The notes below the pieces were generated by a model that saw only the letters and a program-made list of their open reading frames with translations, had not been told where the DNA came from and made no database searches. The translations under genes and the position numbers were made by a program. A DNA stretch of 64,000 nucleotides from Locusta migratoria (taxonomy: Eukaryota; Arthropoda; Insecta; Orthoptera; Acrididae), in NCBI GenBank assembly GCA_026315105.1, contig CM048744.1, positions 904,499,094-904,563,093 on the forward strand, written 5' to 3'. This document shows, piece by piece, positions 56,106 through 64,000 of the stretch (position 1 is its first letter; each line of letters starts with the position of its first letter).

Positions 56106-57189
56106 CACAAAATTTTGTGTGACACATCTATCAGATGGCGTCATAATGTGTAAGGTGCATGAAAACTGAAATGGCGAGATTGTGGTATAACCAGACGGAC
56201 AGAGAGAAAAGAAGGAATGAATGTATATGGGCAAAGGTACTACTAATGCAAGTATACAGGTAAACGAGTTCACTCGAAACGCAACCGTGGATGGTAAAGT
56301 GTCACAGTGATAGTACACCTGCCACGCTGAGCGCAGCAGAACGCCGTGGGATATGGAAGCCATCACATGGTTGGCACGCCGGGCTGCGGCGCCTGGCCTT
56401 GTGCACGTGTTTGGCCGCTAACTAATGACGTCACAGAGGACAATGGCAAGCCCTCGATGTGCCGCCCTTTTCATCGGACGATTAGTCTGACCCGGCAGTG
56501 GGTCGTTCGTTTCAACGACCGCCTCATTGCAGATGCAAACGGCAGAGTCGCCGCAATATCGACAGTGCAGGGACATGCAGCCTATGATACACTACCAATA
56601 CTAACAGTATTTGTTGCGATACCCTAGCATAACGTATTCGAACTTCTTGTTCGGGTCAATCGGTAAAAAATAGTTCGTATTCGGCACAGAAGCACGCGAA
56701 GCCAATAGTAAATAGGGGGTCCAGTTTTTCCCTTTGACCGGTTTTCAGCGTCCAGCGCATCGAGTGTATTTCAACTGTACATTCACTATCAATCGGAACA
56801 AACGTCGTTCCTATATTTTTATTCAGTGTCTCCAATCGTCTGGTCGTGTACAGTCAGTGTTGACAACAGTTAAAGTGATCTCCACGCCAGATTCAAGTGC
56901 AAAACCACTAGAATTGTTGTTGTTGGTTTTGGAAGGGACTAAACAGCGACGGTTATCAGTCCCTTGTTCCAGTCTTAGAGATAAAACATTTTGTTGAGCG
57001 TTCCGAAGTAGATGCGTTAACAAGTCAAAGTTTAAAAGGAACAGGTAAATATGAAGAAGGGATACAAGTTAAAACAAAGAAGAGATAAAAGGGCAAAAAC
57101 AATACAATAGTGTTGTTGCTGGGTGAACACAGAAATATAAGTAACACATCCAGCCATTCTGGGACACATTAAAAACACCTACCTAGAAG
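56106..57189. other. Unassigned sequence
   Basis: GTTGTTGTTGGTTTTGGAAG at about 56914 resembles the edge of a non-autonomous repeat, but I cannot delimit it. Open frames at 56346-56627 and 56734-56997 have no recognisable domain. Confidence 0.4.
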
Positions 57190-57203
57190 ACTTAGGCAGG
57201 TGG

Positions 57204-57456
57204 GACCGAGCGAGGTGGCGCAGTGGTAACGCACTGGACTCGCATTCGGGAGGATGGTGGTTCAAATCCACCTCCGGCCATCCAGATTTTGGTTATCCGT
57301 GATTTCTCTAAATCACTCCAGGCATATGCCGGGATGGTTCCTTTCAAAGGGCACGGCCGATTTCCTTCCTCATCCTAACCCAAAAACTCCGAGCTCCGTC
57401 TGTAATGGCCAAGCTGTCGACGGGACGTTAAACCCTAAGCATCCATCCATCCATCC
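57204..57456 (+). mobile_element. tRNA-derived SINE (family E)
   Basis: The tRNA-like head has A-box GGTGGCGCAGTGGTAACGCA and B-box GGTTCAAATCC. The body includes GATTTCTCTAAATCACTCCA, GCCGGGATGGTTCCTTTCAA and GGACGTTAAACCC. It ends in (ATCC)n. A 14-base perfect duplication ACTTAGGCAGGTGG flanks it (57190-57203 and 57457-57470). Confidence 0.93.
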
Positions 57457-57470
57457 ACTTAGGCAGGTGG

Positions 57471-57810
57471 AGATTGTCATCACTCTAAACACACACAGAC
57501 TTTAAATGTGCTTGTAAAATCCACACTCACGGATAAAATTTAAAACAGAAGAAACAACGGAGGCATTGTCGGCTAAAGCAAGCTGCAAAGCGTCAGGGAT
57601 ATTAAAAACTAGAAAACCACTAACAAACTTGCCCCTACTCTCATAATCTCTAAAATTACCCCTAAATGTTCTATTTAAATTAATATGAAAGAAAACATCA
57701 AGTATATTAGCAATTAGTTTCCTTTATTCTTAAGTAAAAAGAGGTTCACAATCATTAAATGAAATAATACACCAGCAAAATCATACCAAAAGTTCTTATA
57801 GGACTGTTAA
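57471..57810. other. Unassigned sequence
   Basis: No element recognised. Confidence 0.4.
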
Positions 57811-58067
57811 GGCTAGTCTACACGACGACACTATGTTGCGACACTCGTTTCATGAAATGAGTTGCGCGCAAGTGGTTTCGTGTATGTCTGTAGACACGGC
57901 GCCAATACTATACACAGTTTCGTTGTTTTATAAGTGCCTTAGTCGCCGTAGAATGAAAGTTTTGGTAGCTGTAAAAGTTGCGGCGAAGCTGCCTCTTCTC
58001 TTTGTGAAGACGCTGCATAAGGCTAAACATAAAAAGAATAATAAACGCTTTTGGATTTGTGACTGTA

Positions 58068-58122
<55 letters not shown>

Positions 58123-58755
58123 AGCTAGGTTGTTTAGTGACCTTGCTGAAAGAAATTATGGTCCAAGACCCTAGAAGTTATTTTAAACAACTCAGAATAT
58201 CACCAGAGCAGTTTACGTTCCTTTAAACAGAGTTAGTAATGCAATAAAGAAACAAGATGCTGTTATGTGAGAAGAATTGACATTACAAAGTGCATTACTT
58301 TTCTTGTCAAGTAGATATTCGTCTTTACCGTACCTGTACCATGTTTCCGAATCCAAAATCCCATAGTTCGTTTGTATAGGTATTTGGAATTGAATTTATT
58401 TTAGTCTGCAATTCACAAATCGTCAACCCATCGATATTTAATTCACAAATAATTGCTTCAAGAGAACTAACACGCCGCTACTTATTCCTGAAATTTTCAT
58501 CGTTAAAATGGCACAAACACCTATGCATGGCATATATGTTCAAAAACCGAAATATTTCTTCCGTTCCCCCTTTGTGTTGTGTTTTGTTTTATATTGGTTA
58601 TCACCTAACCTAAAATCCGCGCAATCAGTTTCGCCAAAGTTGGAAGGTGTCTAAACTGTTTAGTTTCGCCAACCAGTTGCACGAACGCCTGCCGCGCAAG
58701 CGCACTGGCCAGTAGCGCAGTTTCATGAAACGCAGTGTCGTCGTGTAAACTAGCC
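57811..58755 (+). mobile_element. PIF/Harbinger-like DNA transposon, decayed
   Basis: The terminal inverted repeats begin GGCTAGTCTACACGACGACA and end with the complement (ACGACGTGTAAACTAGCC-like). TAA precedes the left end and TTTA follows the right, roughly the 3-base duplication expected. Coding sequence reads LLFVKTLHKAKHKKNNKRFW from about 57990, and after the A run, RLFSDLAERNYGPRPRSYFK and LRISPEQFTFL, which resemble the N-terminal part of Harbinger nucleases. The catalytic DDE part is missing, so the element is internally deleted to 945 bases. Confidence 0.65.
58071..58119 (+). repeat. Poly(A) run inside Harbinger coding region
   Basis: 49 A residues directly within the reading region, between NKRFWICDC and SARLFSDLAE wording. 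Confidence 0.95.
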
Positions 58756-58965
58756 TTTAGTCATTTATATTGCCTTGGCGAGACCCCAAGTTAACCAGCT
58801 GCCGGCGTGGCTTAGTTGCGCATGAGACGCGTGCTCGCTAGCGTGTTTACAAGTCGGTGTTTGTCTTTCGTCGCGTGTTTACAATTCGGTGATTGTCTCT
58901 CGTGGCGTGTCTTGTGACTTTGCCGTACATTGGTTTGTGTGTTGTTGTTACTCGTGATTGCTATT

Positions 58966-59164
58966 CAAACTGTTCAAATGTTTGTACAGTATATGGGAAA
59001 TAACTACGGGGTCATCAGTCCCTAAACTTACAAACTACTTATAAACTACTTACGAACTAGGACGGCACAAATATCCATGCCCAAGGGGGGATTCGAACCC
59101 CCGACCGTAGTGTCCGTGCAGACCGTGACTGGAGCGCCTCAGTCTCCTCGGCCACCGCGGCTGG
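58966..59164 (-). mobile_element. SINE-A, minus strand
   Basis: Complete. Flanked by perfect CGTGATTGCTATT (58953-58965 and 59165-59177). Confidence 0.93.
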
Positions 59165-59356
59165 CGTGATTGCTATTAGCCCGTGTAGGGTTAATTAGCG
59201 AAATGTCTCGTCTGGTTTCAAGGAAGAACACCGTTAAATTTGAATTCGACAAGTCTACCGGTGCTGTAGAACCAAGTTCATATGAGATTCACGACTGGAT
59301 ATCTGACATCGGACCTGATCCACACTGCGTACTACGACCTGGAGCAGTACTGCTTT

Positions 59357-60340
59357 TTGGTCCACTTTAGGTTACGGTAGTAACACTAAAAGTGGGTCTT
59401 TGCGATCGTCTTTTGACAGCTCGAAATTTAAATGAAAATAACAGCTTAACCATTCATCTGACACGACAATTGAATAACCGAATTTGTAGAGGAGAAACTT
59501 CTCTACTACTTTGCTCTCTTATCTTTTTTTTTCATATCTCGTGTTGTTTCAGAGATATTTGCACAAATAACGGCGATTTTTTTATGTATGTCTGTCTGTC
59601 TGTCCGTAACGTGTTCCCTGTTTTTTAAGATGATCAGCACCAAATTTTACAGGCATATTTGTAGGCCGTCAGAGACCAGAACCTCCCTTTTTCAAATTTT
59701 TCTGACAAAAAATACGGTAGTAATATCAAAAAAAGCCGTTTAAGATATAATTGTAAATGCAAACGAACCGTTCATCTGACATAAAAATTGAATAACTTAA
59801 TTGGTAGAGGAGAACATTCTCTACAACTTCGCTCCCTTATTTTTTTTTCATATCGCGTATCGTTTGAAAGATATTTGCAAAAAATAGTGGAGTTTTGACA
59901 CCCTCCATTGAATTAACGAAAACCAGCCGTTCGCAGATGTCACGTGACATTCCTCTCTGGCATACGCCATCTTACACGTTGTCATTTAAAAGCAATGGCG
60001 CACTGAAGAATTAACAAAAACACGTCGTTCTTCGTACGATAAATCATAATCTAGTGTCTACAAATACCATACTAACATCAGTTAACAATGGCCATCAATA
60101 GTATAAAACTAAAGAACGCTCATTCTAAGTGTTGTCTGTAGCGTAGTAGGCAATGCGTTGGACTGTGATGCTGAAGGACATTAGTTCGAGACCGACCACT
60201 ACCTAAAATTTTTTTGTCCTAAAAGGCTTTCAGAGACTCTTATTAATTAATTTTTTATTATTTAGATTATTATTTTTGTTCAAAATGTTTTTAAAAACTT
60301 ATAAAACTACAAATCTAAAAGTGGGCCGTAAAACACATCA
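59357..60340. mobile_element. Insertion inside LINE ORF1
   Basis: ORF1 wording breaks at about 59357 and resumes at about 60345. The insert begins GGTCCACTTTAGG and ends near CTAAAAGTGGGCC, a possible short inverted end. 59372-59578 and 59709-59893 are diverged direct repeats (TACGGTAGTAA, TTCATCTGACA, GTAGAGGAGAA, CTCTTATCT/CCCTTATTT, CATATC). A tRNA-like segment lies near its right side. Class unknown. Confidence 0.6.
60133..60205 (+). other. tRNA-like segment
   Basis: TAGCGTAGTAGGCAATGCG resembles an A-box region and TTAGTTCGAGACCG a B-box, with GTTGGACTGTGATGC between. A cloverleaf is not evident in full, so it is more likely a tRNA relic or SINE head than a gene. Confidence 0.45.
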
Positions 60341-61071
60341 GTGCGATTTTTTGTAAAGCTGCACAACCTTGTAGTGATGAAACGACTACTGCTGAAATTT
60401 GGAGGCAAACATCCAGTTTCTTCATCGCAACGAAACTGTTTTAGTTTCAATGACGGATGTAGAATACAAAAACGTAAGAGTATTTAACCTCTCGCCCGAA
60501 GTAGTAAATTGTTACAACAGAGAAATTTTATCTAAATATGGTGAAATCAGGAGTATCAGGAATGAAATGTGGTCGGGTCAGCGTAGGCTGTAATGTTTTA
60601 GTGGGGTGCGGTCTGTGGAGATGCACGTAAAAATCAACATTGCATCTCACATCAAGGTTTGTGGATATAAGGGACTAGTCACGTACACAGGTCAGACTCT
60701 CACCTGCCATATGTGTAACGAGAGCGGTCACTTGAGGCAAGACTGTCCGCGTCGCATGGTTGTACTAAAAACCAATTTACAGCAGCGACAAAGACTGGCA
60801 TTCAGTGACGTGTTACCTTCAAACGAAACAGACCTGTCCGAAACCCCCACTTATCCCGTAGTTGCTTCAGTACCAGTTGCTGAAGATGATGATCAAATGA
60901 TAACATCACTCGCAGAAGCAAACCTTGTCGCTTCAACTCACGCTTAGTGCTTTCAGTAACAAGCGTCCTCGTGTCACAGATGATGCTCCTCAGATGAAGA
61001 TACGTCTGATCAGTTGCATCCTGGGCAAAAACAGAAATCGAGTGACGATGCTGTACCGGGATCAAGTAATG

Positions 61072-61926
61072 AAATCTACATCTACAACCATACTCCGCAA
61101 GACACCTGACGGTGTGTGGCGGAGGGTACCTTGAGTACCACTATCGATTTTCCCTTCTATTCCAGTCACGTATTGTTCGCGGAAAGAAGGATTGTCGGTA
61201 TGCCTCTGTGTGGGCTCTAATCTCTCTGATTTTATCCTCACGGTCTCTTCGCGAGATATACGTAGGAGGGAGCAATATACTGCTAGACTCCTCGGTAAAG
61301 GTATGTTCTAGAAACTTCGACAAAAGCCCGTACCGAGCGGCAGAGCGTCTCTCTTGCAGAGTCTTCCTCTGGACATTATGGATCATATCCGTAACGCTTT
61401 CACGATTACCAAATGATTCTGTAACGAAGCGTGCTGCTCTCCGTTGGATCTTCTCTACCTCCTCTATCAATCCCACACCGGTGAGCAGTATTCAAGCTGT
61501 GGGCGTACAAGAGTACTGTAACCTACTTCCTTTGTTTTCGGATTGCATTTCCTTAGTATCATTCCAATGAATCTAAGTCTGGCATCTGCTTTACCGACGA
61601 TTGATTTTATATGGTCGTTCCATTTTAAATCCCTCCTAATGACTACTTTATGGAATTAACTGCTTTCAGTTGCTGCCCTGCTATAGTGTAGCTAAATGAT
61701 AAAGGATCTTTCTTTCTGTGTATTCGCAGCACATTACACTTTGCCGGCCGCGGTGGCCGAGGTGACTGAGGCGCTCCAGTCACGGTCAGCACGGCCACTA
61801 CGGTCGGGGGTTCGAATCCCCCCTCGGGCATGGATATTTGTGCCGTCCTAGTTCGTAAGTAGTTCATAAGTAGTTTCTAAGTTTAGGGACTGATGACCCC
61901 GTAGTTATGTCCCATAAGCTTAATAA

Positions 61927-61988
<62 letters not shown>

Positions 61989-62012
61989 ATTACACTTGTC
62001 TACATTGAGATG
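61072..62012 (-). mobile_element. CR1-like LINE 3' part, inserted in ORF1
   Basis: Minus strand: KCNVLRIHRKKDPLSFSYTI near 61735-61680, AVNSIK near 61645, then VEKIQRRAARFVTESFGNR and LQERRSAARYGLLSKFLEH near 61450-61290, with RTIRDWNRREN near 61160. It ends in GTAGATGTAGATT, the same 3' repeat as the copy at 7157-7872. 5'-truncated, with a deletion between the KCNVLR and QRRAARF blocks. A SINE-A sits inside it. Confidence 0.85.
61743..61986 (+). mobile_element. SINE-A with long poly(A)
   Basis: Complete head, B-box and tail, then 57 or more A residues (61930-61987). Flanked by ACATTACACTT (61731-61741 and 61987-61997). Confidence 0.94.
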
Positions 62013-62640
62013 GACGTAGAATTACTCAAACAGAACAATGACAATGTTCCACAGTTGGAAAATGCTCAGTCTAATCACATGGAACTAGAACAGGAAGTTA
62101 CACCAAACTAGACTCAGGAAACAAAAGAGACACTTGAGTAGGAATGCATTCCGAATTCGGAAGGAAGTGCCCAACAAGATGGCGATCCCATCAACGAGGT
62201 GCGCAATGCTGCTGCTTTACCAGACAGTAACAAAGAGACTCCTGACCTACGTAGCTCACATAGTTCCTCCTCTGCCGAAAAGGAAAGTGCACAGGACGCC
62301 CCGACAATCAAACAGTAGCCACACAAATCACAACACGCCGTCGCTTAAAACCACAGCAGAATGTCAACGCCGGTCGAGGTCAGGATAAGCGTAATGTGGG
62401 GATACAAGATCAAAACGTATCTGACGGGCAAGTGGAAGGCAGCACCAAAGAATCGGATAAAGAAAAGCAAGATTGTGAGAAAAAAATTACCGGCGAAAAC
62501 AAGAGAGTTGCTTAGTGTGGTTAAATAAATGCAAAACTTTTTAACAGGAACACTCATAAAGAGGTTCGCCATTATGGGTTGCCATCATTTCCAAAATAGT
62601 GTCATATTAATTCAAACTATACTAAACTAACATTCATACG

Positions 62641-64000
62641 ATGAGTCAAGAATATAAAATTCTCATACTACACATTAACCGAGTAATGTCAGAATTTAAA
62701 AGAAAATCCTTACTAAAGACCTTCATTTGTAAGGCAGAAGTCGACATCGTATTGTTACAAGAAGTGCGTATTACTGACTTGTATGTACCTGGCTTTCAAA
62801 CATTACTCAACATAGTAGCGGAAGAAAGTTCAAGAACGGCAATCTTGACGCGCGAAGGACTACAGGTCGAAAGTTTAGATAAACTCGTAACTGGAAGAGG
62901 AATTAGTTGTAAAATAAATGTCACTGTTGTATAAGCCCCGTCAGGAAACTCTAACAAAGCCGAGAGAGCAACATTCTTCAAAAAAATATTGTGTACCTAC
63001 TGCGAAAAAACCCACCCAATGTAATAATTGGCGGAAATTTTAACTGTATCGTCAACAAAAAAGACCAAATACCGAATTTTAATTACTTTAAAGAACTCCA
63101 TGAATTAATTAAGAACATGCAATAAAAGGATGCCTGCGAAGTAAAATTCTCCATCTGTGTTAAGTTTACGTTCTTCACTGCTACATCATGTAGTCGCATT
63201 GACAGATTCTATTTATCAGAGAACATTTGACATCAAGTGCTGGCCGCTGAGGACATACCGACGTTATTTTTTTTTTGTTCAGATCACTGTGCTCTTCTGG
63301 TGACAATCAACCTAGCCAAGCAGTCCACCAAGCGCTACCGTAGCCAGTAAACCTTAAACATTGCACATCTACAAGCTGACGATTTAGAAAATATCGTTAA
63401 GGAAACGTGGGCGACATGTTCAAAATCAATAAACAGATACAGGACGAAAACCGAGTGGTGGGTTAAAAGTGCAAAAAATGAAATTAAGACAAACTCTGAA
63501 AATTTACGATATCAAAAACATAGAGACCAACAAAGAAAACTTGAGTTTTATTACACAGTTTTGTGGGAACTATACGAGAAAGCTACCGGAACTGACACAC
63601 ACCAAGAACAAATTAAAAGAATAAAAGCAAAATTATTAAGTATCACACGTCAACAGCTCGAGGCATTAAAAATCAAATTTAAAGAAAAATCTCTTTTACG
63701 GGAAGAAACAGCGTCAATGTATCATTTAATCAAACATCAGTCTAACCGGCGACGATCCTTCATTGACGAACTAAAAACAGAAAATGGCAGCATACTCATA
63801 AACCACAGTGAAATAGTCCGCTAAATACAAAAAAAATATTTTTCGGCACTTTACTCCGAAGTGCAGATTGACTGAAATTCTAAACTCTTTAACTGAAAAG
63901 ATCACCCCGCACGAGAACAATTCTCTGTTTACTGCTTTCACAGAAGATGAACTATTAGACCTAGTTAAAACTTCACATCCAAATAAGTCAGCTGGTCCCG
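62641..64000 (+). pseudogene. LINE ORF2: AP endonuclease and start of RT, runs off the window
   Basis: Starts MSQEYKILILHINRVMSEFK at 62641. Endonuclease blocks: LLKTFICKAEVDIVLLQEVR (the catalytic QE), then after a stop at 62932-62934, APSGNSNKAERATFFKK-type wording (NxYAPS block) and IIGGNFNCIVNKKDQ (consensus GDFN, with D changed to N) near 63023-63063. The frame at 63561-63824 reads LYEKATGTDTHQEQIKRIKA and RRRSFIDELKTENGSIL, the linker before RT. The last bases read LLDLVKTSHPNKSAGP, the first RT block, so the catalytic part continues past 64000. Stops at 62932-62934 and 63822-63824 and several shifts make this copy dead. Wording is L1/Tx1-like, but I cannot fix the clade. Confidence 0.8.

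Larger units (their letters stand above)
59204..62520 (+). pseudogene. LINE ORF1 (RRM-like/zinc-knuckle protein), interrupted twice
   Basis: Starts MSRLVSRKNTVKFEFDK at 59204. It continues after an insertion as RFFVKLHNLVVMKRLLLKFG at about 60345-60400, then FLHRNETVLVSMTDVEYKN and VRVFNLSPEVVNCYNREI. A CCHC knuckle CHMCNESGHLRQDC lies near 60706-60747. An acidic, Ser-rich tail follows, then a CR1 insertion (61072-62012), and the tail resumes at 62013-62520 (SSHSSSSAEKESAQD-type). Known for LINE ORF1: RNA binding and RNP formation. Breaks: frameshift near 60400, a stop after QRRL (60591-60593) and stops in the tail. I cannot assign the clade firmly from this part. Confidence 0.75.

Noticed and set aside
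1..64000. A multi-gene host, bacterial or viral system
   Set aside because: All recognisable coding blocks are broken transposon proteins. I found no conserved gene cluster, no intact enzyme set and no CRISPR-like spaced repeats.

Overview
This 64 kb window looks like intergenic DNA from a very large insect genome, most likely an orthopteran of the grasshopper/locust type. That placement is an inference. It rests on about twenty copies of a tRNA-derived SINE with a GGCCGCGGTGGCCGAG head, which I associate with Schistocerca-like genomes, together with CR1-like, RTE and Penelope-like retroelements, a 5S-derived SINE and several Tc1/mariner families. I found no intact host gene, no functional tRNA or rRNA gene, no CRISPR array and nothing bacterial. 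Every coding signal I recognise belongs to a broken transposable element.

Layout. 0-9 kb: a Penelope-like (PLE) fragment, a CR1-like LINE, SINEs, a solo LTR and a foldback element split by a CR1 insertion. 9-19 kb: a 5S-derived SINE, a Tc1-like element cut in two, foldback elements and SINEs. 20-22.5 kb: the most complete PLE (reverse transcriptase with YVDD, then GIY-YIG nuclease) with an inverted 5' segment. 23.5-28.2 kb: two mariner-type elements, each carrying a SINE, and a foldback pair. 29-37 kb: several RTE LINE copies in both orientations. 37.5-43 kb: a Jockey-like 3' end, a long hairpin element, and a foldback element with one SINE in each arm. 44-51 kb: an RTE remnant, a foldback element with a 12-base target duplication, and a CR1-like LINE. 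51.5-55 kb: a full-span RTE carrying a solo LTR and a SINE. 55-64 kb: SINE-in-SINE, an LTR with a primer-binding site, a Harbinger-like element, and a LINE (zinc-knuckle ORF1, AP-endonuclease ORF2) that runs off the right edge and contains a CR1 that itself contains a SINE.

The most interesting pattern is a set of foldback elements, plus the 3' end of the PLE, that carry hammerhead-ribozyme-like cores: CTGANGA, then a short hairpin, then GAAA, then a tiny palindromic stem III and the cleavage position. The best cases are at 45774-45815, 42833-42876, 4341-4384 and 22363-22407. Their sequences differ but the layout is shared. Two of the elements have 11-12 base flanking duplications. This fits small non-autonomous retrozyme-like elements mobilised by PLE machinery, and is the part of the window most worth testing.

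Nothing here works together as a pathway. The relationships are nesting (which element landed in which) and mobilisation (LINE or PLE enzymes copying SINEs and ribozyme elements).
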